This document shows positions 22,585-31,578 of a stretch of DNA of 64,000 nucleotides, one piece after another. Every line of letters starts with the position of its first letter. The stretch's first letter is position 1. The DNA is from Pelomonas nitida (lineage in GTDB: Bacteria > Pseudomonadota > Gammaproteobacteria > Burkholderiales > Burkholderiaceae_C). Where the stretch lies: the NCBI RefSeq assembly GCF_043555975.1, contig NZ_JBIGIA010000001.1, positions 124,001 through 188,000 of the forward strand, in the 5' to 3' direction. The notes under the pieces are model-generated. The model had not been told where the DNA came from. It worked only from the letters and a program-made list of their open reading frames with translations, and did not search any database. The position numbers and the translations under genes are program-made.

Positions 22585-25500
22585 ATGAACATCTCTCGCG
22601 ATTTGAACCGCATCGCTCGGGCCGCCATGGCGCTGTGTGCCTTGGTGGCCGGCGCTTCCCACGCTGCGATTGCCGATATTTCCAACAGCCCCTTGGCCAC
22701 GCAGGCCGATGGCACGCTGGTGCGCAGCAACGTCATGTTCATCCTGGACGATTCCGGATCGATGGGTAGCAACTATCTGCCCGATAACGCGCCGCGATCG
22801 GACGTTTGCTTTGGGTCCAACGACCGCAATCTGATCTTCTACGATCCGAGTCGCATTTATTCGCCGCCGCTTACCGCCGCCGGCAAATCCATGCCCGATG
22901 CGAGCTTCACGGCCGCCTGGACCGATGGGTACAACACCAGTGCCGGCACGGTGAACCTGTCCAACAACAACCCGGAGACGCCCAAGATCTCCAACGAGAG
23001 ATTCCTGTGGGCTGTGCGCAAAGCCACGGCCTCCAGCACTTCTTGCAATGCGAGTGATTTCACGATCACCCGGGTCACCAATGCTCTGACCGACACGGAG
23101 AAGAAGAACTACGCCAACTGGTTTTCCTACTACCGCACACGCATGCTGGCGATCCGCGCCGGCGCGGGTTTTGCGTTTGCCAAGATTGACCCGTCGCGGT
23201 TCCGCGTCGGCTTCTCGAAGATCAGCGAATACAGCAACGGTGGCGCAGACGGCACCGGGTTCCTGAACGTGCGCAATTACGACGGCGGAACCCAGAAGGC
23301 GGACTTTTTCTCGCGCCTCTATTCCACGTCGGGCACCAGCACCACGCCTTTGCGCCCGGCCTTGGCTCGTGCGGGGCGATATTTCGCCAACAAGCTCAGT
23401 GGCCAGACCGATCCGATCCAGTACGCCTGCCAGCGCAACTACACCATCCTGTCGACGGACGGCTACTGGAACGAAGACAGCATCACGCACAAGGACCTGA
23501 ACGGGAAGACGGGTGTCGGCAACACCGACGCCGGCACCGGGATCGCACGGCCGATGCGTGACGAGGGCAACAAAGGTGCTGGCTATGCCGATACGCTGGC
23601 CGACGTGGCGCAGTACTACTACGTGAACGACCTGCGCACCTCGGCGTTGAACAACTGCAGCGGCGCGGAGCCCGGCCAGGACGTGTGTGAAAAGGAAACG
23701 GCTCCTCAGCGCAAGGATGGCGCCAAGGGCCAGTTCATGACGACGTTCACCATGGGCCTGGGCTTGAACGGCACCTTGACCTATGACAAGGACTACGAGA
23801 CGCAGACGAGCGGCGACTTTGTCGCCCTCAAGAACGGAACCAAGGTCTGGCCCCAGCCTGTCTCCAACACGATCACGGCGGTGGACGACCTGTGGCACGC
23901 GGCGGTGAACGGGCGCGGTACTTATTACAGCGCAAAGAATTCCACCGACATGGCCGACAGCCTGGCCGCTGCGCTGGCCGCGATCGACAAGCAGGCCGGT
24001 AGCGGCGCGGCCGCCGCGACCAGCTCGCTGACACCCACGTCCGGTGACGACTGGCTGTTCGTCCCGTCCTACAACACGAACAGCTGGGACGGCACGGTCA
24101 CGGCCTACAAGGTGCTGCCGGCAACGGGGGCGGTGACTGGGGCTGCCGTGTGGTCATCGGCGGACCGCCTCAAAGGCCAGACCTCCAGAAAGATCCTGTT
24201 CAAGAGCGGCAACTCGCTGGTTGAATTCACCAAGGCCAACCTGAGCACGGCCGGCCTGTTGACCCAGTTCGACGGGCTGTGCACGACGGGTGCGGAAAAG
24301 CTGAGCCAGTGCACCAAGCTCACGACCAACGCCAAGGCGAATGCCACATCCGACAACCTGATCGCCTTCCTGCGCGGCGGCAGCACTTACGAACAGAGTG
24401 CTGCGAGCGCCGACGACAAGGTGTTCCGCACCCGTGTGAGCCCCATGGGGGATATCGTCAATAGCGGGCCGATCTATGTCCGCAAGTCGCCGCTGCAATA
24501 CACCGAGAACAACCACGCTGCCTACGTCGCGACAACCAAGAGCGAGGCCGATAAGCGTGGTTATGGCGTTCTGTATGTCGGCGCCAACGACGGCATGCTG
24601 CATGCGATCAAGGTCGCTGACAGCACCACGGACACCACCGGCGGGACCGAGCTGTGGGCCTATGTGCCGTCGATGGTGATGGCCAACATGTACCGCCTGG
24701 CGGATGTCAACTACGAAACCAACCATCGCCCGTTCGTCGATGCGCCGCCCATTGTGTCGGACGTGTTCGATGGCACTAACTGGCGCACCATCCTGATCGG
24801 CGGCCTCGGCAACGGTGGGCGTGGCTATTACGCGCTCGACATCACCGATCCTGCATCCCCGACGCCGCTCTGGGAGTTCACGAACGACAACCTCGGCTAC
24901 ACCTTCGGCAACCCCGTCGTGACGAAGAACAAGGCGGGCACCTGGGTGGTGTTGTTCTCGTCGGGCTACAACAACGTCAACCCGGGCGACGGAAACGGTC
25001 GCCTCTACGTCGTGAATGCCCTCACGGGGGCGCGCATCGGCAGCGAGATCGCCACAAAGATCGGCACGGCCAACGCAGGCTCTACCGGCACGCCGAGCAA
25101 TCTGGGCCGCATCAATGCCTGGGTTGATGACGACAAGTTGGGTGTCGCATCGCGTGTGTATGGCGGCGATATGTTGGGCAATATCTGGCGCTTCGACTTC
25201 GACGACAACGTGGCCCCCAGTGGCAACGAAGCCGTGCTGCTGGGGCAGACGGCTGGCAGCACCCAGCCCATCACGACCCGGCCTGTGCTGACCGAGATCG
25301 TCAGCGGCAACTACAAGTACTCGGTCATCTCGGTGGGGACCGGGCGCTACCTGGGCGTGCCCGACGTGGGCGACAAATCGGTGCAGTCGATCTACACGTT
25401 CAAGGATGAACTCGGCACCACCGGGCTGGGTGCGCTGCGCGCCAGTACGTCCGGCATGGTCAAGCAAACCTTGGCGGCGGATCGCAGCGGGCTGGCCAAT

Positions 25501-25878
25501 GGGTCGACCGTGGACTGGGCGGTCAACAAGGGCTGGTACGTGGACCTGAGCTTGACCCCGGGCGAGCGTGTCAACGTCGACTTCGATCAACAGCTCAACC
25601 AGTTGATCGTGGCCAGCAACATCCCGACGCCCACCGTCTGCTCACCGGGCGGTACATCGTGGCTGTACTTCCTCGATGTGGGAACCGGCAAGCCGCTGAA
25701 GTCTTACTTCAGCAGCGTGATGACGGTCGGGGTGACCGTGTTTTTGACCTCCGGCGGTACGGTGGGGGCTCAGGCCGTGAAGTCTGACAAGACCATCACG
25801 CCTTACATGGGTGCCGAAAACACCGGCGCACCGGCGGGCACGCTGCGTCGTACGTCGTGGCGCGAACTGGTGAACTGA
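22585..25878 (+). CDS. pilY1: Type IV pilus tip adhesin/assembly factor PilY1
   Basis: Secreted tip protein that promotes pilus extension, adhesion and surface sensing. 1097 residues. A signal peptide ends near SHAA (residue 28). An N-terminal von Willebrand A-like region carries a MIDAS-type DDSGS (residues 55-59). The C-terminal Neisseria_PilC-type beta-propeller (about 640-1050) contains GVLYVGANDGMLHAI, FVDAPPIVSDVF and GYYALDITDP. A GDGNGRLYVVNA segment (about 796-807) may hold calcium. GGAG precedes the ATG. Last pilus gene of this operon; the next frame overlaps its 3' end by 22 bases. Confidence 0.93.
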   Translation: MNISRDLNRIARAAMALCALVAGASHAAIADISNSPLATQADGTLVRSNVMFILDDSGSMGSNYLPDNAPRSDVCFGSNDRNLIFYDPSRIYSPPLTAAGKSMPDASFTAAWTDGYNTSAGTVNLSNNNPETPKISNERFLWAVRKATASSTSCNASDFTITRVTNALTDTEKKNYANWFSYYRTRMLAIRAGAGFAFAKIDPSRFRVGFSKISEYSNGGADGTGFLNVRNYDGGTQKADFFSRLYSTSGTSTTPLRPALARAGRYFANKLSGQTDPIQYACQRNYTILSTDGYWNEDSITHKDLNGKTGVGNTDAGTGIARPMRDEGNKGAGYADTLADVAQYYYVNDLRTSALNNCSGAEPGQDVCEKETAPQRKDGAKGQFMTTFTMGLGLNGTLTYDKDYETQTSGDFVALKNGTKVWPQPVSNTITAVDDLWHAAVNGRGTYYSAKNSTDMADSLAAALAAIDKQAGSGAAAATSSLTPTSGDDWLFVPSYNTNSWDGTVTAYKVLPATGAVTGAAVWSSADRLKGQTSRKILFKSGNSLVEFTKANLSTAGLLTQFDGLCTTGAEKLSQCTKLTTNAKANATSDNLIAFLRGGSTYEQSAASADDKVFRTRVSPMGDIVNSGPIYVRKSPLQYTENNHAAYVATTKSEADKRGYGVLYVGANDGMLHAIKVADSTTDTTGGTELWAYVPSMVMANMYRLADVNYETNHRPFVDAPPIVSDVFDGTNWRTILIGGLGNGGRGYYALDITDPASPTPLWEFTNDNLGYTFGNPVVTKNKAGTWVVLFSSGYNNVNPGDGNGRLYVVNALTGARIGSEIATKIGTANAGSTGTPSNLGRINAWVDDDKLGVASRVYGGDMLGNIWRFDFDDNVAPSGNEAVLLGQTAGSTQPITTRPVLTEIVSGNYKYSVISVGTGRYLGVPDVGDKSVQSIYTFKDELGTTGLGALRASTSGMVKQTLAADRSGLANGSTVDWAVNKGWYVDLSLTPGERVNVDFDQQLNQLIVASNIPTPTVCSPGGTSWLYFLDVGTGKPLKSYFSSVMTVGVTVFLTSGGTVGAQAVKSDKTITPYMGAENTGAPAGTLRRTSWRELVN

Positions 25879-26513
25879 GGACGAACACGCGCCGCCAGGG
25901 GCCCGGCGGCGTGCCGCTGCTGTGCCTGGTTGGCGCCCTGGCCGGGCACGTCGCGATGCTGGTGCTCGGCGCTGAAGAGGCGCACCGTTGGCAGCAAGCG
26001 CAGCTGCAGGTGCCGCCGGCCACGGCGCCCCAGTCGGTGACCGTGCGACATCTGGGCCCGGAGCCTGCCGCGATGGCCGCTGCCCGCCAGGCCGTCGACA
26101 CCCCCCGGATCGTCCATCCGGCGCGGCCGGCCTCTGCGTCGGCCGCGGCCCCGGTGCCCGCCGACGTGCATGACACGGTTGCACCGGTCGCCGCGCCAGT
26201 GGTTTATGTGCCGCGTGCGTTGTTGACGGTGCCGCCGGTGGCGCGCAAGTCCGTCCCGCTGGTGTGGCCCGACAGCTGGCCGGCGCAGGCGTCCTACACG
26301 GCGGTCCTCAAGCTCTTCCTCGACGAGCAGGGGCAGGTCGAGCGTGTGGAGCCGGACGGCGATCCGGTGTTGCCCGAGCCGCTGTTCGAACAGGCGCGTC
26401 AGGCCTTCATGGCCGCAGGTTTCACCCCCGGCGAGTTGAACGGCCAGGCGGTCAAGTCTTGGGTCCGTGTGGAGGTCACGTTTGACAGCGGCCGCCGGCC
26501 GCCGGGGCATTGA
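25857..26513 (+). CDS. TonB C-terminal-like membrane-anchored protein
   Basis: 218 residues from GTG at 25857, which overlaps pilY1. One N-terminal membrane helix (about 18-38, PLLCLVGALAGHVAMLVLG), a Pro/Ala-rich spacer (about 50-140), then a TonB-C-like domain (about 150-212) with YTAVLKLFLDEQGQVERVEPDGDPVLPEPLFEQ read as the usual strand-helix pattern and AFMAAGFTPGELNGQAVKSWVRVEVTF at the end. TonB proteins transmit proton-motive force to outer-membrane receptors, but no exbB, exbD or receptor is nearby. The true start is uncertain, since GTG 25857 lies inside pilY1. Function beyond TonB-like is unknown. Confidence 0.65.
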   Translation: MARTGELRTNTRRQGPGGVPLLCLVGALAGHVAMLVLGAEEAHRWQQAQLQVPPATAPQSVTVRHLGPEPAAMAAARQAVDTPRIVHPARPASASAAAPVPADVHDTVAPVAAPVVYVPRALLTVPPVARKSVPLVWPDSWPAQASYTAVLKLFLDEQGQVERVEPDGDPVLPEPLFEQARQAFMAAGFTPGELNGQAVKSWVRVEVTFDSGRRPPGH

Positions 26514-26581
26514 ATCCGCGTCCAGAGCCCGGTCGGTGTTTCCACCTATGATGGCATCTTTGGATTGAAGGGCCTGGCCCT

Positions 26582-27427
26582 ATGTCCCAGCGGCTCATGG
26601 CCCCATCGATGGATTCCGCGACATCTCCGCCGGCTCCCCTGATCGAACTGCGCAACGTCAGCGTCGGCTACGGCGACCGGATCATTCTGGATAGCGTCAA
26701 TCTCACGCTCGAGCGCGGCAAGGTGCTCGCGCTGATTGGCACCTCGGGCGGCGGCAAGACCACGATGCTTCGCCTCTTAGGTCGGCAGTTGCGCCCGCTC
26801 TCGGGCCAGGTGCTGTTCGATGGCCAGGATCTCGCGCCGCTGGACCTGGCCGGCCTGTACGCCGTGCGCCGTCGCATGGGCATGCTGTTCCAGTTCGGCG
26901 CCCTGTTCACCGACCTCAGCGTTTACGAGAACGTCGCGTTTCCGCTTCGGGAGCACACCGATCTGCCCGAGGCCATGATCCGCGACCTCGTGCTGATGAA
27001 GCTCAATGCGGTGGGCCTGCGTGGCGCGCGCGACCTGCTGCCCAGCGAGATTTCGGGCGGCATGGCGCGTCGTGTGGCGCTCGCCCGGGCGATCGCGCTG
27101 GACCCCGACCTCGTGCTCTACGACGAGCCGTTTGCGGGCCTGGACCCGATCTCGCTGGGTGTGGCGGCGCGGCTCATCCGCGACCTGAACGACGCCTTGG
27201 GGCTCACCAGCGTCATCGTGTCTCATGATTTGCACGAGACCTTCGGCATTGCCGACCAGGTGGCCATGGTGGCCAACGGCCGCGTGGTGGCCCAGGGAAC
27301 GCCCGATGAACTTCGCCACAGCGACGACCCGCTCGTGCGTCAATTCGTGGGTGCCGAGCCCGATGGGCCGGTTCGCTTCCACCAACCGGCGCGCCCCGTG
27401 GCCGAAGATTTCGGGATGACGCCATGA
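26582..27427 (+). CDS. mlaF: Phospholipid ABC transporter ATP-binding protein MlaF
   Basis: ATPase of the MlaFEDB inner-membrane complex, which moves phospholipid between the inner membrane and the periplasmic carrier MlaC to keep outer-membrane asymmetry. 281 residues. Walker A GTSGGGKTT (about 58-66), ABC signature SGGMARRVALARAI (about 158-171) and Walker B LVLYDEPFAGLDP (about 178-190) are intact, with the H-loop in VIVSHDLHE. Its stop overlaps the mlaE ATG. First gene of mlaFEDACB. Confidence 0.95.
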   Translation: MSQRLMAPSMDSATSPPAPLIELRNVSVGYGDRIILDSVNLTLERGKVLALIGTSGGGKTTMLRLLGRQLRPLSGQVLFDGQDLAPLDLAGLYAVRRRMGMLFQFGALFTDLSVYENVAFPLREHTDLPEAMIRDLVLMKLNAVGLRGARDLLPSEISGGMARRVALARAIALDPDLVLYDEPFAGLDPISLGVAARLIRDLNDALGLTSVIVSHDLHETFGIADQVAMVANGRVVAQGTPDELRHSDDPLVRQFVGAEPDGPVRFHQPARPVAEDFGMTP

Positions 27428-28206
27428 TGATGTCGCTGGCCTCCCGCATTGGCGCTGGCGTGCGTCACAACCTGGCCGACGTGGGCGCGGCCGCGCGGCT
27501 GTTCGCGAGCCTGCTGGGCCGGCTGCCTCGGGCGCTGCTGCGCTTCGTGCTCGTGCGTGAGCAGATCTACCACCTGGGCAACAAGTCTCTGTCCATCATC
27601 GGCGTCTCGGGGCTGTTCGTCGGTTTCGTGCTGGCGCTGCAGGGCTACTACACGCTGCAGCGTTATGGCTCGGCGGAGGCGGTGGGCTTGCTGGTGGCGT
27701 TGAGCCTCGTCCGCGAGCTCGGGCCCGTCGTCACCGCGCTGCTGTTCGCCGGGCGGGCCGGTACCTCGCTGACCGCTGAGATCGGCCTGATGAAAGCTGG
27801 CGAGCAGTTGACGGCCATGGAGATGATGGCGGTCGACCCCATCCAGCGCGTGCTCGCGCCGCGCTTCCTGGGTGGCTTCATCGCCATGCCCTTGCTGGCC
27901 GCCGTCTTTTCCGCCGTTGGCATCATTGGTGGCTGGCTGGTGGCCGTGCCCTTGATCGGCATCGACGCTGGCGCGTTCTGGTCGCAGATGCAAGGCGGCG
28001 TGGATGTGTTCAAGGATGTCGGCAACGGCGTCATCAAGAGCCTGGTGTTCGGTGTGACCGTCACCTTCGTTTCGTTGCTGCAGGGATATACCTGCCGGCC
28101 GACGCCGGAAGGCGTTTCTGAGGCCACCACCCGCACCGTCGTGCTGTCGTCCCTTGCCGTACTGGCGTTGGACTTCATGCTGACCGCGATGATGTTTTCG
28201 ATTTGA
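27424..28206 (+). CDS. mlaE: Phospholipid ABC transporter permease MlaE
   Basis: Integral membrane permease (MlaE/YrbE family), 260 residues with about five hydrophobic segments. Conserved stretches are IGVSGLFVGFVLALQGYY (about 59-76), LVRELGPVVTALLFAGRAGTS and the helix-turn EIGLMKAGEQLTAMEMMAVDP. The ATG at 27424 overlaps the mlaF stop (ATGA). mlaD follows 19 bases later with its own GGAG ribosome site. Confidence 0.95.
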   Translation: MMMSLASRIGAGVRHNLADVGAAARLFASLLGRLPRALLRFVLVREQIYHLGNKSLSIIGVSGLFVGFVLALQGYYTLQRYGSAEAVGLLVALSLVRELGPVVTALLFAGRAGTSLTAEIGLMKAGEQLTAMEMMAVDPIQRVLAPRFLGGFIAMPLLAAVFSAVGIIGGWLVAVPLIGIDAGAFWSQMQGGVDVFKDVGNGVIKSLVFGVTVTFVSLLQGYTCRPTPEGVSEATTRTVVLSSLAVLALDFMLTAMMFSI

Positions 28207-28225
28207 TTGGAGCCAGGGACACCAC

Positions 28226-28726
28226 ATGCAAGCCTCTCGACATGACGCCTGGGTGGGCCTTTTCGTGCTGCTGGGCGGCGCGGCGCTGCTCTTCCTGGCG
28301 CTGAAGGCCGGTAATTTGCTCAGCCTCAATTTCGACGCCACCTATCAGGTGTCGGCGCGGTTCGACAACATCGGCGGCTTGAAGCCGAACGCCGCCGTGA
28401 AGAGCGCCGGCGTCGTCGTCGGCCGGGTCGAGGCCATCACGTTCGATGACAAGACTTTCCAGGCCAAGGTGCTCATCAACCTGAACAAGGCCACCCAGTT
28501 CCCCAAGGACAGCTCCGCCAAGATCCTGACGTCGGGTCTGCTGGGCGAGCAGTACATCGGCCTGGAGCCCGGCGCCGACGAGAAGAACCTCGTGGCCGGT
28601 GATCTGATCAAGCAGACGCAGAGTGCCGTGGTGCTGGAGAATCTGATCGGCCAGTTCATCAACAGCAAGGCGTCGGACATGGGCAGCACGGGTTCCACAG
28701 CGCCGGCCTCCGGGGGCAAACCGTGA
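28226..28726 (+). CDS. mlaD: Phospholipid transport substrate-binding protein MlaD (MCE domain)
   Basis: Membrane-anchored MCE protein that forms a hexameric ring on MlaE. 166 residues: one N-terminal helix (about 11-32) and an MCE domain (about 38-118) with FDNIGGLKPNAAVKSAGVVVGRV and ILTSGLLGEQYIGLEPG. The C-terminus is a Ser/Gly-rich tail. Its stop overlaps the mlaA GTG start (GTGA). Confidence 0.95.
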   Translation: MQASRHDAWVGLFVLLGGAALLFLALKAGNLLSLNFDATYQVSARFDNIGGLKPNAAVKSAGVVVGRVEAITFDDKTFQAKVLINLNKATQFPKDSSAKILTSGLLGEQYIGLEPGADEKNLVAGDLIKQTQSAVVLENLIGQFINSKASDMGSTGSTAPASGGKP

Positions 28727-29616
28727 GAGGCTGGGCGCGCTGGCTGGCGTTGATGACGCTGGCGCTGGGCTTGGCCGGCTGCCAGACGGTCAAGGGCGTG
28801 GGAACGCGCATCGACCGGGCGCTGGACAAGGTGATGGGCTCCAAGGGGCAGCGGCTTGACCCGTGGGAGTCGTGGAACCGCAAGGTCTTCACCTTCAACG
28901 AGAAGCTCGACGAGAACGTGATGAAGCCGGTGGCGACGGCTTATTTCGATGTGGTGCCTTCGCCGATCCGCACCGGCATTGACAACTTCTTCGGCAACAT
29001 CGGCGACGCTTGGTCGGCCGTGAACCTGATGCTGCAGGGGCGTTTCAAGGCCGGCGTGGAGCAGGGCATGCGCTTCGCGGTCAACTCCACGCTGGGCTTG
29101 GTGGGGGTGCTGGACATCGCGACCGAGGCTGGTCTGGACAAGAACAGCCAGGACTTCGGCAAGACACTGGGCAAGTGGGGCATGGGCACGGGGGCCTACG
29201 TCGTCTGGCCGTTCTTCGGGCCCTCGTCGGTGCGCGACTCGCTCGCCCTGCCGGTGGATTGGCAGGCTTCACCGGGCGTCGTCTTCGACGACGGCAGCAA
29301 GAAGGTGGCGCTCACCGGGCTCAACCTGATCAATACGCGGGCCAACTTCCTCCGCGCCGGTGAAATGCTGGAAGGCATTGCGCTGGACAAATACACCTTC
29401 TACCGCGACGCCTACCTGCAGCGGCGCGGCAGCTTCGACGATGACGACGAGGTCGAGGTTCTGGTGCCCGGTAGTGCGGCATCGGCACCGGCCGAGCCGG
29501 CTGTTGCGGCCTCGGCACCCCCACCGCCGGCGGCAGCTTCCGCGCCCCAGCCTGCGGCGTCGGAGCCCGTTGAGGCCGCGGCCGCCGAACCTCCAGCCTC
29601 CGCCGCTTCGCGGTGA
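28723..29616 (+). CDS. mlaA: Outer-membrane phospholipid-binding lipoprotein MlaA (VacJ)
   Basis: Removes mislocalised phospholipid from the outer leaflet and hands it to MlaC. 297 residues from a GTG. The lipobox is GLAGC (Cys20). The VacJ core (about 45-235) contains DPWESWNRKVFTFNEKLD and GTGAYVVWPFFGPSSVRDS, and ends near YTFYRDAYLQRR. After that is an unusual Ala/Pro-rich low-complexity tail (about 250-297), probably disordered. In E. coli mlaA is unlinked; its place inside the mla operon is common in beta-proteobacteria. Confidence 0.94.
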   Translation: MRGWARWLALMTLALGLAGCQTVKGVGTRIDRALDKVMGSKGQRLDPWESWNRKVFTFNEKLDENVMKPVATAYFDVVPSPIRTGIDNFFGNIGDAWSAVNLMLQGRFKAGVEQGMRFAVNSTLGLVGVLDIATEAGLDKNSQDFGKTLGKWGMGTGAYVVWPFFGPSSVRDSLALPVDWQASPGVVFDDGSKKVALTGLNLINTRANFLRAGEMLEGIALDKYTFYRDAYLQRRGSFDDDDEVEVLVPGSAASAPAEPAVAASAPPPPAAASAPQPAASEPVEAAAAEPPASAASR

Positions 29617-29672
29617 ACCGATTGCGGGGCTGGTGCGTTGAAAACCGGTCCCTGTTCAGAGAAAGCGACACC

Positions 29673-30323
29673 ATGACCTTGATGACTTCCCTGCGCCGCC
29701 GAGTTTTCGTCGCCGCCACCGTGGCCACGCTGAGCTTGGGCTTTGTGCATGCAGCCCACGCGGTCGATGGCAGCGCACCGGACCAACTGATCCGCAGCCT
29801 CTCCATCGAAGTCCTGGAAACGGTCAAGTCCGACAAGGACATCCAGGCTGGCAACATCGGCAAGATCATTGCGCTGGTGGAAGCCAAGGTCATGCCCCAC
29901 GTCAACTTCCAGCGCATGACGGCCTCCGCCGTCGGCCGTTTTTGGCGGCAGGCCACACCTGAGCAGCAAGGCAAGCTGCAGGCCGAGTTCAAGACGCTGC
30001 TGATGCGCACCTACGCTGGCGCCCTGACGCAGGTGAAGGACCAGACCATCGGCCTGAAGCCGCTGCGCGCCCAGCCCACCGACACCGAGGTGGTCGTTCG
30101 CACGGAGATCCGCGGCAAGGGTGATGCCATCCAGCTCGACTACCGCCTCGAGAAGGCTGGCGCCGAGTGGAAGATCTACGACGTCAATGTGCTGGGCATC
30201 TGGCTGGCCGATCAATACCGCAACAGCTTCGCGCAGGAGATTGGCGCGAACGGCATCGACGGGCTGATCAAGAGCCTGGCCGACAAGAACGCGAAGGCCA
30301 GCGCGCCCGCCGCCAAGAGCTGA
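29673..30323 (+). CDS. mlaC: Periplasmic phospholipid shuttle MlaC
   Basis: Soluble periplasmic carrier between MlaA and MlaFEDB. 216 residues from the ATG at 29673, chosen because it begins a clean signal peptide (TSLRRRVFVAATVATLSLG, cleavage near AAHA). A GTG at 29613, overlapping the mlaA stop, is in frame but would add 20 polar residues. The MlaC fold is recognised by VEAKVMPHVNFQRMTASAVGRFWR and YRLEKAGAEWKIYDVNVLGIWLADQYRNSF. mlaB follows after 2 bases. Confidence 0.93.
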   Translation: MTLMTSLRRRVFVAATVATLSLGFVHAAHAVDGSAPDQLIRSLSIEVLETVKSDKDIQAGNIGKIIALVEAKVMPHVNFQRMTASAVGRFWRQATPEQQGKLQAEFKTLLMRTYAGALTQVKDQTIGLKPLRAQPTDTEVVVRTEIRGKGDAIQLDYRLEKAGAEWKIYDVNVLGIWLADQYRNSFAQEIGANGIDGLIKSLADKNAKASAPAAKS

Positions 30324-30325
30324 TC

Positions 30326-30625
30326 TTGAGCGCTTTGAAGCTGCCAGCGCGCTTGCGCATGGATGGAGCTCGCGCGGCGTGGGCTCAGATGTCGCCCGCA
30401 CTGCGCGCGGAGGCCGCGCAGGTGCTGGCGGCCGCCGGGCGCGAGGTGAGGTTGTCCGCAGCGGCGTTGACGGATTTCGATTCGTCGGCGCTCAGCCTGC
30501 TGCTGTCCGCCGGCCGGCAGTGCGCCGAACAAGGGGCGACGCTCAAGCTCGACGATGCACCCGACAAGCTGCGGGAGCTGGCCCGGGTGTATGGGGTGGC
30601 CGAGCTGATCTGGCCACCTGCCTGA
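30326..30625 (+). CDS. mlaB: STAS-domain protein MlaB
   Basis: Cytoplasmic STAS protein that stabilises MlaF in the transporter. 99 residues from TTG 30326, 2 bases after the mlaC stop; an ATG at 30359 would remove the first strand (LPARLRMDG), so the TTG is preferred. The STAS signature AALTDFDSSALSLLLSAGRQCAEQG (read about residues 47-71) includes the conserved DSS triad. It ends 4 bases from the stop of convergent hexR. Confidence 0.88.
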   Translation: MSALKLPARLRMDGARAAWAQMSPALRAEAAQVLAAAGREVRLSAAALTDFDSSALSLLLSAGRQCAEQGATLKLDDAPDKLRELARVYGVAELIWPPA

Positions 30626-30629
30626 TCGA

Positions 30630-31496
30630 TCAGCCGGCGTAGCGCTTGGCGCGCAGGTTCTTCTTGATTTCCTGCAGCACGGGCCGCAGGTGCTGGCCCA
30701 GCTTGAGCGCCACGCCCGTGGTCAGGATGTCCACGGCGATGAGGTGCAGCAGCCGCGACACCATCGGGCTGTAGCGGTCGAAGTCCTCGGGGTGGTCCAC
30801 GGCCAGCAGGATCTGGCCCGGGCCCAGCGCCAGTTGGGCCAGCGGCGAGGCGCTGGCCGTGATGATGATGATGGTCGCGCCCTTCTTGCGGGCGATGTCG
30901 GCGGCGTCCAGCAGGTCGCGGCTGCGGCCGGAATTGCTGATGATGACGGCGCAGTCTCCCGGCTGCAGCATGGTGGCGCTCATCAGCTGCACGTGGCCGT
31001 CGCTGGTGGCGACGGTATTCACGCCGAGGCGGAAGAACTTGTGCTGCGCGTCCTGCGCCACGATGCCTGAATTGCCGACGCCGTAGAACTCGATGCGCTT
31101 GTTGTGGCGGGCCGATTCGGTGAGCGCGTCGATGGCGCGCTCGAAGGCGTGGCTGGCCGCATCGTTGCGGTAGTGCAGCAAGGCAGCCACCGCGTTGTCC
31201 ACGACCTTGACGATGATGTCGCCCGGCTTGTCGTCCTCATCGACGGCGCGGTGCACAAAGGGCACGCCTTCGTTGACGCTGCCGGCCAGCTTCAGCTTGA
31301 AGTCGGCCAGGCCGTCGTATCCGACGCTGCGGCAAAAGCGCACGACCGTGGGCTTGCTGACATGCGCTCGGTCGGCGAGTTCGCTGACCGGCAGGCTGGC
31401 GAAGCTGCGGGCATCGGTGAGCAGCAGCTTGGCGACGCGCTGCTCGGCGGGCGGCAATGCGGGCAGGGCTGCCTTGACGCGCTCGAGGATGCTCAT
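30630..31496 (-). CDS. hexR: RpiR-family transcriptional regulator HexR
   Basis: Repressor/activator of central sugar metabolism that senses KDPG in characterised relatives. 288 residues from the ATG at 31496, with GGGGAG just upstream. The N-terminal HTH_6 domain (about 1-75) contains VSELADRAHVSKPTVVRFCRSVGYDG. The C-terminal SIS sugar-phosphate domain (about 120-260) contains FYGVGNSGIVAQDAQHKF and VIISNSGRSRDLLDAA. It follows zwf on the same strand with an 82-base gap that holds a perfect palindrome; HexR typically controls zwf. Assignment as HexR rather than another RpiR member is supported by the zwf neighbour. Confidence 0.92.
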   Translation of the reverse strand: MSILERVKAALPALPPAEQRVAKLLLTDARSFASLPVSELADRAHVSKPTVVRFCRSVGYDGLADFKLKLAGSVNEGVPFVHRAVDEDDKPGDIIVKVVDNAVAALLHYRNDAASHAFERAIDALTESARHNKRIEFYGVGNSGIVAQDAQHKFFRLGVNTVATSDGHVQLMSATMLQPGDCAVIISNSGRSRDLLDAADIARKKGATIIIITASASPLAQLALGPGQILLAVDHPEDFDRYSPMVSRLLHLIAVDILTTGVALKLGQHLRPVLQEIKKNLRAKRYAG

Positions 31497-31506
31497 GTTT
31501 GCTCCC

Positions 31507-31528
31507 CGTTCAACGGGTACGTTGAACG
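31507..31528 (-). promoter_or_regulatory. Perfect 9-bp inverted repeat in the hexR leader
   Basis: CGTTCAACG (31507-31515), GGTA spacer, CGTTGAACG (31520-31528). It ends where the GGGGAG ribosome site of hexR begins. It could be a protein operator or an RNA hairpin that hides or exposes the start region. No T-tract follows, so it is not a terminator. Confidence 0.5.
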
Positions 31529-31578
31529 ACCCTCCAAGAGGGTGTGGCCTTGCTTGGGGCGGCCCGGCGCGGCGTCCT

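Noticed and set aside
25857..26513. Reading the frame after pilY1 as a further pilin
   Set aside because: There is no prepilin cleavage site; the C-terminal pattern is TonB-like instead.
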